A stretch of 64,000 nucleotides of DNA from Candidatus Competibacter denitrificans Run_A_D11. GTDB lineage: Bacteria > Pseudomonadota > Gammaproteobacteria > Competibacterales > Competibacteraceae. Under the pieces are notes generated by a model. The model saw nothing but the letters and a program-made list of their open reading frames with translations, was not told the origin of the DNA and did no database searches. This document shows, in pieces, positions 56,459-64,000 of this stretch. Position 1 is the stretch's first letter; every line of letters starts with the position of its first letter. The stretch is from assembly GCF_001051235.1 (NCBI RefSeq), contig NZ_CBTJ020000027.1, positions 62,001 through 126,000 of the forward strand, in the 5' to 3' direction. The translations under genes and the position numbers were made by a program.

Positions 56459-57772
56459 ATGGACACGATCTCTCATCCTCGTTTCGCTACCCTCAACGAC
56501 TGGCTGTCCTGGCAGGAAACCCTGCACCCTCGCGCCATCGAATTAGGGTTGGAGCGCGTGCGGGAGGTGTTGCAGCGATTGCATCCAGAACCAGCGCTGC
56601 AGGTATTCATCACCGTCGGAGGCACGAACGGCAAAGGCTCCTGTGTCGCCTTTCTGGACGCGATACTGCGCGCCGCCGACTATACGGTCGGTGCTTACAC
56701 TTCCCCTCACCTGTTGCGTTATAACGAACGCATCCGAATCAACGGCGCGGCCGTTGATGATGCAACCCTTTGCCAGACCTTCGCCCGCATAGATGCAGCC
56801 CGCGCCGACATCTCCCTGACCTATTTCGAGTTTGGCACTCTGGCCGCACTGGAACTATTCCGGCAGGCTAATGTGGCCGTCGCTCTGTTGGAAGTTGGAC
56901 TCGGTGGCCGGTTGGATGCCGTCAACTGCGTGGATGCGGATGCAGCCCTGGTAACCAGCATTGATCTTGATCATACCGAATGGCTGGGACCAGATCGTGA
57001 CCCTATCGGCTACGAAAAAGCAGGTATCTACCGCCCCGGCCGACCGGCCATCTGCGCCGATCCGCAGCCACCGGCGGGATTACTCGATCAGGCTCGTAAG
57101 ATGGGCACGCACCTTCAACTCGTTGGGCGAGATTACGCTTTTGCCCGAACCGGCCAGGGTTGGCGCTGGTGGAACAGCACCCTACAGTTCGACGATCTGC
57201 CATTGCCCACACTGGTGGGCGATCATCAGCTCGGCAACGCCGCTGCCGCTCTTGCAACCCTTATCAGCCTAGCCGACCGTTTGCCGGTCAACGCCGCCGC
57301 TATCCGAACCGGTCTGGCGATGGCGCGGATACCGGGACGGTTCGAGATCTTCCCCGGAACGGTTGAGTGGATTCTGGATGTTGCGCATAATCCTCACGCA
57401 GCCAGAGCACTCGCCGCCAACCTGCGGGAGCGGCCCTGTACCGGACAAACCCTCGCTATCGTCGGCTTACTGGCCGATAAAGATGCCGAAGGCGTTATCG
57501 CGGCGTTGACCGAGGTGGTGGACGGCTGGTATACGGTCACGCTGGACGGGCCACGCGGTCGCACAGCGACGGAATTGGCTATCGTGTTGCAAGCAGTGGG
57601 CATCCAAGCTGCCACCTGCCCTGACGCGCTTGCCGCCTGTCGATCTGCCAAGAGGGCTGCTAAGCCTGGTGATCGAATCGTGGTATTCGGTTCCTTCCAC
57701 ACGGTTGCTCCCGTCTTGGCCGCGCAACCCTGGTATTCCGATGACTCCCTCTCGCCTCCAAGGGAGGTTTAA
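56459..57772 (+). CDS. folC: Folylpolyglutamate/dihydrofolate synthase
   Basis: A 437-residue Mur-ligase-fold enzyme that adds glutamate to folates. The P-loop is VGGTNGKGSCVAF, followed by GAYTSPHLLRYNERI and the metal-site LEVGLGGRLDAVN. Standard accD-folC-dedD-cvpA-purF order. Confidence 0.95.
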   Translation: MDTISHPRFATLNDWLSWQETLHPRAIELGLERVREVLQRLHPEPALQVFITVGGTNGKGSCVAFLDAILRAADYTVGAYTSPHLLRYNERIRINGAAVDDATLCQTFARIDAARADISLTYFEFGTLAALELFRQANVAVALLEVGLGGRLDAVNCVDADAALVTSIDLDHTEWLGPDRDPIGYEKAGIYRPGRPAICADPQPPAGLLDQARKMGTHLQLVGRDYAFARTGQGWRWWNSTLQFDDLPLPTLVGDHQLGNAAAALATLISLADRLPVNAAAIRTGLAMARIPGRFEIFPGTVEWILDVAHNPHAARALAANLRERPCTGQTLAIVGLLADKDAEGVIAALTEVVDGWYTVTLDGPRGRTATELAIVLQAVGIQAATCPDALAACRSAKRAAKPGDRIVVFGSFHTVAPVLAAQPWYSDDSLSPPREV

Positions 57773-57775
57773 CCG

Positions 57776-59215
57776 ATGGACAACCGATTGACCCAACGTT
57801 TGGTCGGCGCCGGCGTCATCGCCGCGCTGGCGGTTATTTTCGTGCCGGAAATTCTAAATAAGCGGGACAAATCGTCCATTGAAAAAGCGACCGTCATCCG
57901 GCCACCCTCGCTCCAGGCGCCGCCCAAATCTGAGCAACCGGCGCTGACGTTTTCACAAACACCGGCGCCGGCGCCCGTAGCGGCTAGCCCATCGCCGCCC
58001 GTGTCGGCTAATCCGCCCATGCCGGTTACCGACCACCCGAAGCCGGTGTCAGTGACTGCGGGCCAACCCGGCCCCACCCCAGCGTCGGAGATCCCGACCG
58101 AATCACCGCCTGTGGCTGCTCCGGTCAAACCGCGTGCGCCGATCCAAAGTCCATCGGAGACCCCAACGGAATCACCGCCTGTGGCTGCTCCGGCCAAACC
58201 GCGACCGCCGACCCAGATTCCGCCGGCTGCGGCGCCTGCTTCATCGCCGATCAGTCGTCCCTCCACCCCGGCGGTGGCCGATAACCCTGCCGCACCCCAA
58301 TCGCGACAGCTACCGCCTCGGTCGGCGCGTATCGCCCCACCAACACCGCTCGCTGCCCCGGTAAAAACTGATGCCGACCAAATCGCGCGCGAAGAGGGGG
58401 CACGGCGTAAAGCGGCCCAAGAAGCCGCCGCCAAAGCGCGGGCGAAAGCCGAAGCCGACCGAAACGCCGCCGTCAAAGCACGGGCGGAAGCCGCGCGACA
58501 AACTGCCCAGGCCGAAATGGCTCGGCGCAAAGCCCAAGTAGAAGCGGAACGCAGCAACGCCGCCAAGGCGGAAGCCATGCGCATTGAAGAAACTCAACGT
58601 GCGATGGTGAACCCCTCCAACTCCTCGCCCGCCGAAGCGTTGGCCGCGCAAGCGGAAGCAGCCCGCGCGGCGGAGGCGGCGCGGCGTGCAGCGGCGCGCG
58701 TGGAAGCGGCGAAAAAAGCCCAGGCGGAAGCAGCCCAGAAGGCGGTACAAGCTGAGAATGCGCGGGCCGAGGCCGCTCGCCGTAAAGCGCAAGCAGAGGC
58801 CGCAACCCGCGACCTGGGCAAGAAGCAGCGCGCTGAGACCCTAGCGAATCCTGCCAGCAGGCAAAATACTACTGAAGATTCCATGCCACCCTCTGCGCAA
58901 AGTCCCAAAGCTACCCCACCCAAAGCAACGCCGCCTCCTGAGAGCACCCTGCCAAAGATCCACCTATTGGCGAAATCGGAAATTCCAACGACGACACCGC
59001 GCCCACCCGCACCGCAATCGAGCCAATCCTTGCCATCAACCGCCAAGCCTCAGACAGCACCACCTATCGGGGGGGGGACCGTAGCTGGTAGTTACGTTCT
59101 CCCAGAAAACGCTAACGCCTTGCGTGACCACTTTCGCAACCAAAACGTTCGCGTCGCAGTCGAGCGCGTCACGGTCAACGGGCGGCTGATGTATCAAGTC
59201 CGTATTTGGCGCTGA
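57776..59215 (+). CDS. dedD: DedD-like SPOR-domain envelope protein
   Basis: A 479-residue protein. A membrane helix lies at about 9-25 (VGAGVIAALAVIFVPEIL), then a long Pro-rich linker, an Ala/Lys/Glu-rich TolA-like helix (about 205-355) and a C-terminal SPOR-type beginning (VAGSYVLPENANALRDHF). Only about 43 residues of the SPOR fold remain, ending in YQVRIWR, so the domain looks short. A 69-bp tandem repeat lies in the linker (58085-58222), and a run of nine G bases lies just before the SPOR part (59069-59077). Confidence 0.85.
   Translation: MDNRLTQRLVGAGVIAALAVIFVPEILNKRDKSSIEKATVIRPPSLQAPPKSEQPALTFSQTPAPAPVAASPSPPVSANPPMPVTDHPKPVSVTAGQPGPTPASEIPTESPPVAAPVKPRAPIQSPSETPTESPPVAAPAKPRPPTQIPPAAAPASSPISRPSTPAVADNPAAPQSRQLPPRSARIAPPTPLAAPVKTDADQIAREEGARRKAAQEAAAKARAKAEADRNAAVKARAEAARQTAQAEMARRKAQVEAERSNAAKAEAMRIEETQRAMVNPSNSSPAEALAAQAEAARAAEAARRAAARVEAAKKAQAEAAQKAVQAENARAEAARRKAQAEAATRDLGKKQRAETLANPASRQNTTEDSMPPSAQSPKATPPKATPPPESTLPKIHLLAKSEIPTTTPRPPAPQSSQSLPSTAKPQTAPPIGGGTVAGSYVLPENANALRDHFRNQNVRVAVERVTVNGRLMYQVRIWR
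58085..58222. repeat. 69-bp tandem duplication in dedD
   Basis: Two adjacent 69-base copies (58085-58153 and 58154-58222) share the core encoding PTESPPVAAP and then KPR. They are imperfect, so not a very recent duplication. The unit is a multiple of three, so copy changes would keep the frame and alter linker length. Confidence 0.8.
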
Positions 59216-59230
59216 GGAGTACGGCACCCC

Positions 59231-59722
59231 ATGAATTGGGTGGATTACTTGATCATCATCATTATTGGCCTATCAGTACTGGTCGGCCTATGGCGCGGGC
59301 TATTGCGGGAAGTCGTCTCGGTGGCCACCTGGATTGCAGCCTTTGCCATCGCTTTCCTGTTTGCACAGGATGTCGCCACCTATCTGCCTCCTGAGCTTGA
59401 TATCCCTGCCTTACGGGTTGGGGTAGCTTTTGGCGGTCTTTTTCTGACCACCTTGATCCTCGGCTGGTTGGTCGGCATCCTGGCCTCTCGTCTGGTTGAC
59501 TATACAAATCTTCACGGTATCGACCGCGTGCTGGGAATGGCTTTCGGCATGGTGCGGGGCGCGGCAGTCATCACCCTCCTGGTCATGATGGCCGGTGTGA
59601 CGCCTCTCCCCAAAGACCCCTGGTGGCAGCAAGCACAATTGCTCGGCCATTTTCAGAGCAGTGCGCTTTGGCTACGTGGCTTCTTGCCACCGGAGTTGGC
59701 GCAGTACATTCGCTTCAATTAA
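59231..59722 (+). CDS. cvpA: Colicin V production protein homologue CvpA
   Basis: A 163-residue inner-membrane protein with four helices; WVDYLIIIIIGLSVLVGLWR and GFxREVVS-like GLLREVVSVATWIAA are the CvpA signature. It is needed for colicin V production in E. coli plasmid systems; its normal role is envelope-related and unclear. It lies 15 bases after dedD and upstream of purF. Confidence 0.92.
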   Translation: MNWVDYLIIIIIGLSVLVGLWRGLLREVVSVATWIAAFAIAFLFAQDVATYLPPELDIPALRVGVAFGGLFLTTLILGWLVGILASRLVDYTNLHGIDRVLGMAFGMVRGAAVITLLVMMAGVTPLPKDPWWQQAQLLGHFQSSALWLRGFLPPELAQYIRFN

Positions 59723-59771
59723 ATCTTAGTGACCCCGACGGCGACCTACCGTCCTGGCAGAGGGCAAGCAC

Positions 59772-61286
59772 ATGTGCGGAATCATCGGCATCGCCGGACG
59801 GTCTCCGGTCAACCAAAGCTTGTTCGATGGACTCACGGTGCTCCAGCACCGCGGCCAGGATGCCGCCGGCATTGTCACCTGCGAGGATGGGCGCTTGTTT
59901 CTGCGCAAGGATAACGGTCTGGTCCGCGATGTTATCCGTACCCGCCACATGCTCAATCTACACGGTAACATCGGTATCGCCCATGTCCGCTACCCGACCG
60001 CCGGCAGTGCCGCGTCGGCGGAGGCACAGCCGTTTTACGTCAATTCTCCATTCGGCATCACCCTGGCCCACAACGGTAATTTGACGAATTCGGCGCAATT
60101 GAAAGACGAGTTGTTCCGCTCCGATCTGCGCCACATCAACACCACCTCCGATTCCGAAATCCTGCTGAACGTCTTCGCTCACGAGTTGCAACAACGCAGC
60201 AAATTATCGGTGGACCCGGACGATATCTTTGCTGCCGTGGCGGCGGTACACCGCCGGGTGCGTGGGGCTTATGCCGCCGTGCTGCTGATCGTCGGCTTTG
60301 GACTCGTGGCCTTTCGTGACCCGAACGGTATTCGGCCACTGGTGTTCGGACGTCGCGAAACCGAAAAAGGCACCGAGTATATGGTCGCCTCCGAAAGCGT
60401 CGCCTTGGATGTACTGGATTTCCGGCGGGTACGCGATGTAGCCCCAGGCGAAGTGGTGCTGTTCGATCTGGAGGGCCGGATTCATGCCCGTCAATGCGCC
60501 GAGCACCCGACCTACTCGCCCTGTATTTTCGAATTTGTCTATCTGGCACGGCCGGATTCGATCATCGATCAGGTGTCGGTGCATAAGGCCCGGCTGCGAA
60601 TGGGCGAATATCTAGCCGAGAAAATCCTTCGGGTCTGGCCGGAACACGATATCGACGTGGTGATTCCGATTCCCGACACCAGCCGAACAGCGGCCTTGCA
60701 AATGGCCTCTATCCTGGGCATCAAGTATCGGGAAGGCTTCATCAAGAATCGCTACATTGCCCGCACCTTCATCATGCCGGGGCAAAAGACCCGCAAGAAA
60801 TCGGTACGTCAGAAACTCAATCCCATCGACTTGGAATTTCGCGGCAAAAACGTGCTGTTGGTCGATGATTCCATTGTTCGCGGAACAACGTCTGAGCAGA
60901 TTATTCAAATGGCCCGTGAAGCCGGCGCCCGCCGAGTTTATTTCGCTTCGGCCGCACCGCCGGTTCGCTATCCCAACGTCTATGGGATCGACATGCCAGC
61001 CGCGCGTGAGTTGATCGCCCACGGCCGCACCGAGGAAGAAGTGGCGCACGCCATCGGCGCCGATTATCTGATCTTTCAGGATCTGGCCGATTTGGAAGAG
61101 GCCGTCCGACGCGGCAATCCCCGCTTGCAACGGTTCGACTCATCTTGCTTTACCGGCGAATATGTGACGGGCGATATTGACCGCGATTATCTGGAATGCC
61201 TGGCCCGTGACCGCGCCGACGCTGCCAAAACCCCAAAAGCTCCCCACGCCGAAAGTGCGATCATTGATTTACACAATAATGCCTAA
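59772..61286 (+). CDS. purF: Amidophosphoribosyltransferase
   Basis: A 504-residue enzyme starting purine synthesis. The nucleophile Cys2 follows the initiator directly (MCGIIGIAG), so no propeptide is needed. The PRPP loop is [28 protein letters not shown] and LAHNGNLTN are typical of the glutaminase domain. No Fe-S cysteine quartet is seen, as in E. coli. Confidence 0.98.
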   Translation: MCGIIGIAGRSPVNQSLFDGLTVLQHRGQDAAGIVTCEDGRLFLRKDNGLVRDVIRTRHMLNLHGNIGIAHVRYPTAGSAASAEAQPFYVNSPFGITLAHNGNLTNSAQLKDELFRSDLRHINTTSDSEILLNVFAHELQQRSKLSVDPDDIFAAVAAVHRRVRGAYAAVLLIVGFGLVAFRDPNGIRPLVFGRRETEKGTEYMVASESVALDVLDFRRVRDVAPGEVVLFDLEGRIHARQCAEHPTYSPCIFEFVYLARPDSIIDQVSVHKARLRMGEYLAEKILRVWPEHDIDVVIPIPDTSRTAALQMASILGIKYREGFIKNRYIARTFIMPGQKTRKKSVRQKLNPIDLEFRGKNVLLVDDSIVRGTTSEQIIQMAREAGARRVYFASAAPPVRYPNVYGIDMPAARELIAHGRTEEEVAHAIGADYLIFQDLADLEEAVRRGNPRLQRFDSSCFTGEYVTGDIDRDYLECLARDRADAAKTPKAPHAESAIIDLHNNA

Positions 61287-61403
61287 ACCGCAGGTTTTGA
61301 CAGCGGCCTAATAACCTTTTAGTCTACCGCCAGCGCCGATTTGAGTTCTCAGCTTGCAGGCGCTTAACAAATATTGCTAAAGCGGGTCGAGCCTGCCCTG
61401 GAT

Positions 61404-61423
61404 GATCCGCGAGCGGGTTTTTT
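61404..61423 (+). terminator. Possible terminator after purF
   Basis: GATCCG and CGGGTT pair around CGAG with two G-U pairs, followed by TTTT. The stem is weak. It lies about 120 bases after purF and 70 before metZ, so it may separate the two transcripts. Confidence 0.35.
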
Positions 61424-61491
61424 CATGCCCGCGTTCTGGCAGTGCCTTAAAGCTCTGTCGTCCCTTGCCACCTAGCGCGGAGATTCCTCCC

Positions 61492-62685
61492 ATGAATCCT
61501 ATTGATGACACTGCCGATCTCGGCTTTGCCAGCCGGGCGGTGCGCGCCGGCCAAGTTCGCACCCAAGAGGGCGAACACGCTGAGCCGATTTTTCTCACCT
61601 CCAGCTTTGTGTTTGCCAATGCCGCCGAAGCGGCCGCCCGCTTCAGTAGCGGCACCGGCAATATTTATTCTCGGTTCACCAACCCCACGGTGCGAGTCTT
61701 TCAGGAACGGCTGGCGGCGCTGGAGGGTGGGGAAACGTGTATCGCCACCAGTTCAGGTATGGCGGCGATTCTGGCCACCTGTATGGCCTTGCTGAAAAGC
61801 GGCGACCATATCGTATCGGCCAATGCCGTCTTTGGCACCACGGTTTCCTTATTTAATCAGTATTTAAGCAAGTTCGGCGTCGCCACCACCTATGTGCGCT
61901 TGAGCGATTTAAGGGCCTGGGAGGCTGCAATCCAGCCCAATACCCGCCTGCTTTACCTGGAAACACCCTCCAATCCGTTGATGGAATTGGCCGATATTCG
62001 TGCCCTGGCGGATCTGGCCCACACCCACGATTGCCTGCTAGTGGTCGATAATTGTTTCTGTACTCCGGCCCTGCAACTACCGTTTAGATTGGGCGCTGAT
62101 CTGGTCATCCATTCGGGCACCAAATATCTGGACGGCCAGGGTCGTTGCGTCGGCGGCGCCGTTGTTGGCGACCGGCAACGGGTCGGCACCGATATCTACG
62201 GCTTTCTCCGTACCGCTGGTCCTACCCTCAGCCCGTTCAACGCCTGGGTGTTCCTCAAGGGGCTGGAAACGCTGACCTTAAGGATGCGCGCCCACAGTGA
62301 GGCGGCCCTGCAACTGGCACGCTGGCTGGAAACGCAACCCGCAGTAGCACGGGTTTATTACCCTGGCCTGGCATCCCACCCGCAACACGAGTTGGCTAAA
62401 CGGCAACAGAGCGGTTTCGGCGGGATTGTTTCCTTCGATCTGCGTGGCGGGCGAGAGGCGGCTTGGACATTGATCGACGCCACACGCTTGCTTTCCATCA
62501 CCGCCAATCTGGGCGACGCCAAGAGCACTATCACCCATCCAGCCACCACCACGCACGGCCGCTTGACGCCTCAGGAACGCGCGGTTGCCGGCATCGGCGA
62601 AGGGTTGGTGCGGATTTCGGCGGGGTTGGAAGATGTGGCCGATCTGCAAGCGGATCTAGAGCGCGGCTTCCGGCTGTTGGGATAA
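61492..62685 (+). CDS. metZ: O-succinylhomoserine sulfhydrylase
   Basis: A 397-residue PLP enzyme that makes homocysteine from O-succinylhomoserine and sulfide. The PLP lysine is in [17 protein letters not shown], with YSRFTNPTV and the substrate loop SSGMAAILA. The MetZ-like opening ([14 protein letters not shown]) and position after purF support this over MetB. I start at the ATG at 61492, with CGGAG upstream. Confidence 0.93.
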   Translation: MNPIDDTADLGFASRAVRAGQVRTQEGEHAEPIFLTSSFVFANAAEAAARFSSGTGNIYSRFTNPTVRVFQERLAALEGGETCIATSSGMAAILATCMALLKSGDHIVSANAVFGTTVSLFNQYLSKFGVATTYVRLSDLRAWEAAIQPNTRLLYLETPSNPLMELADIRALADLAHTHDCLLVVDNCFCTPALQLPFRLGADLVIHSGTKYLDGQGRCVGGAVVGDRQRVGTDIYGFLRTAGPTLSPFNAWVFLKGLETLTLRMRAHSEAALQLARWLETQPAVARVYYPGLASHPQHELAKRQQSGFGGIVSFDLRGGREAAWTLIDATRLLSITANLGDAKSTITHPATTTHGRLTPQERAVAGIGEGLVRISAGLEDVADLQADLERGFRLLG

Positions 62686-62689
62686 GCCG

Positions 62690-63385
62690 ATGATCAAGGC
62701 TATCACCTTCGATTTGGACGATACGCTGTGGGACATCTGGCCGGTCGTTGAACGCGCTGAGCAGCTATTGCAGGAGTGGCTGGCGGCCCGCTATCCCCTG
62801 ATCACGGAACAGTTCACCCCGCTGGAACTGCGCGGACTGTGCAGCGAAATCGCCGTAGCTTATCCCGCAATCGCCCACGACCGCACCCACTTGCGCAAGG
62901 CTGCGTTGCAACTGGCGGCAAGACGCAGCGGTTACCCGGAGTTCGACGTGGAGGCCGCTTTCGCGGTGTTTTACACCGCGCGCAACGCAGTTGAATTGTT
63001 CGCCGATGTGCGACCGGTCTTAGCACGATTGGCTCAGCGCTATACGCTGGCCTCACTATCCAACGGCAATGCAGACGTGCGTTTGATCGGCCTGGATGAC
63101 GTATTTACGTTTTCACTGAACGCGGTGGATGCCGGTGCGGCAAAACCCGAACGGCAGATGTTCGAATTAGCTTGCCATCGGCTCGGCGTACCTCCGGCGC
63201 AGATTGTCCATGTTGGCGATGACCCGGAGCACGATGTACAGGGAGCCGCCAACGCCGGATTTCGCACCGTATGGCTCAATCGTACCGGCCGGGATTGGCC
63301 GGGTGGGCTGACGGCGGATGCTGAAGTGCGCGATCTGCCAGCACTGGAGACCGTGCTGGCTACCTGGGAACAATTGACCCGCTAA
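62690..63385 (+). CDS. HAD-family hydrolase
   Basis: A 231-residue haloacid-dehalogenase phosphatase. Motif I is FDLDDTLWD (7-15), motif II is ASLSNGNAD, the lysine is in AAKPER and motif IV is HVGDDPEHDVQGA. It resembles YigB-like phosphatases of flavin synthesis, but the substrate is not certain. It begins four bases after metZ. Confidence 0.9.
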   Translation: MIKAITFDLDDTLWDIWPVVERAEQLLQEWLAARYPLITEQFTPLELRGLCSEIAVAYPAIAHDRTHLRKAALQLAARRSGYPEFDVEAAFAVFYTARNAVELFADVRPVLARLAQRYTLASLSNGNADVRLIGLDDVFTFSLNAVDAGAAKPERQMFELACHRLGVPPAQIVHVGDDPEHDVQGAANAGFRTVWLNRTGRDWPGGLTADAEVRDLPALETVLATWEQLTR

Positions 63386-63397
63386 ACCGTTGCACAG

Positions 63398-64000
63398 TTA
63401 CCAGGGAATCGGTTGACCGTCGCGGAAAAAGCCGCCACTTGGGCCATCATCGGGTAAGGTGGCAGCCCAGACGATTCCGACAGCACCCTGTTCCACCGTC
63501 CGTTCGGCATTCGGGCCGCCTATGTCGGTGCGCACCCAACCGGGACAGACTGAATTGACCAGGATATTAGCACCTCGCGTCTCCGCCGCCAGAATGCGGG
63601 TTAGCGCGTTCAGGGCTGTCTTGGAAATCCGGTAAGCCGGCGATTTCCCTTCCATGTCGCTTAGCTGACCCATCCCGCTAGAGACGTTGACGATGCGGCC
63701 GTAGTGCTGTTGTTTCATCAGCGGCACCAACTCTTGCGCCAACAACAGCGGGCCATACAGATTGGTTTTCAGGGTGGTGGACAGTGTTTTCAGGCTGGTA
63801 TTGAAGACGCTGGCTCCTCCGACGTCCTCGCTGCCATGAATATCCAGATAGACACCGGCATTGTTGACCAGGATATCGACCCGCCCGCAGCGACTGTGGA
63901 TAAACGCGCCCAGGTCGGCGATGCTGGTTTCCGAAGCCACATCCAGCGGCTGAAATACGACATCCAGCCCCTCCGCCAGCAACTTCTCCATCGCTGCCTC
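63398..64000 (-). CDS. Short-chain dehydrogenase/reductase (cut by window edge)
   Basis: The C-terminal 200 residues of an SDR enzyme; the N-terminal cofactor motif lies beyond base 64000. Present are VNNAGVY, the serine of NVSSGMGQLSD and YRISK of the catalytic Tyr-x3-Lys, with CPGWVRTDIGG. The stop at 63398 is convergent with the HAD gene. The frame is open to the end of the window. Confidence 0.9.
   Translation of the reverse strand, partial: EAAMEKLLAEGLDVVFQPLDVASETSIADLGAFIHSRCGRVDILVNNAGVYLDIHGSEDVGGASVFNTSLKTLSTTLKTNLYGPLLLAQELVPLMKQQHYGRIVNVSSGMGQLSDMEGKSPAYRISKTALNALTRILAAETRGANILVNSVCPGWVRTDIGGPNAERTVEQGAVGIVWAATLPDDGPSGGFFRDGQPIPW

Noticed and set aside
61287..61491. Possible methionine-related riboswitch upstream of metZ
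   Set aside because: I could not find the conserved core of any SAM riboswitch; only a weak terminator-like stem is present.
1..64000. tRNA, rRNA, CRISPR arrays, insertion sequences and phage genes
   Set aside because: I looked for T-loop patterns, evenly spaced repeats, transposases and integrases and saw none.

Overview
The window looks like chromosomal DNA of a GC-rich gammaproteobacterium. The evidence is gene content and order: rpoE-rseABC followed by lepA-lepB-rnc-era-recO, nadB divergent from rpoE, sdhCDAB with sdhE/ygfX, and trpF-trpB-trpA-accD-folC-dedD-cvpA-purF-metZ are arrangements typical of that class. PBP1b, ribonuclease T and YoaA agree. The species cannot be named from the sequence. 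I found no rRNA, tRNA, CRISPR array, prophage or insertion sequence. No stretch longer than 300 bases lacks a gene.

Left third (1-20.9 kb), mostly accessory. A Ser/Thr kinase is cut by the left edge. Next comes a membrane pseudokinase fused to an FGE-sulfatase-like domain. A PP2C phosphatase and a small two-helix membrane protein are transcribed divergently from it. A short housekeeping stretch (YdcH-like protein, entericidin-like lipoprotein, pgi) separates this from a second phosphosignalling cluster. That cluster holds a long membrane-anchored coiled-coil protein, then a TerY/YegL-like vWA protein, a PP2C phosphatase and a membrane kinase with a helix-hairpin-helix domain, then a TetR regulator. 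After it come two tandem DUF2157 membrane proteins fused into one operon with sbcD and sbcC. These two linked kinase/phosphatase circuits next to a DNA-end nuclease are the most unusual part of the window.

Middle (20.9-45.3 kb), largely core. It contains a TPR lipoprotein coupled to the YoaA helicase, PBP1b, a PfkB-family kinase, the recO-era-rnc-DUF4845-lepB-lepA operon, the sigma-E operon, nadB, the succinate dehydrogenase operon with three accessory genes (sdhE, ygfX and a 56-codon SDHAF4 homologue), ygfZ, ribonuclease T and moaDE.

Right (45.3-64 kb). A mixed block carries a Uma2 nuclease, a remnant resembling a DNA methyltransferase C-terminus, an AguB-like amidase whose catalytic Cys is replaced by Ser, an isocitrate-lyase-like enzyme, DUF190/CrcB, a CMD protein, DUF2892, an SLAC1 channel, der and a LysE exporter. 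Then comes the long trpF-to-metZ biosynthetic operon, a HAD phosphatase and an SDR enzyme cut by the right edge.

Likely joint functions: trpFBA ends tryptophan synthesis, accD/folC/purF/metZ feed lipid, folate, purine and methionine synthesis, dedD and cvpA act at the envelope, and sdhE plus the SDHAF4 homologue assist maturation of the SdhA flavoprotein. Start codons were re-chosen in many genes from Shine-Dalgarno spacing and family length; these choices are stated per entry.
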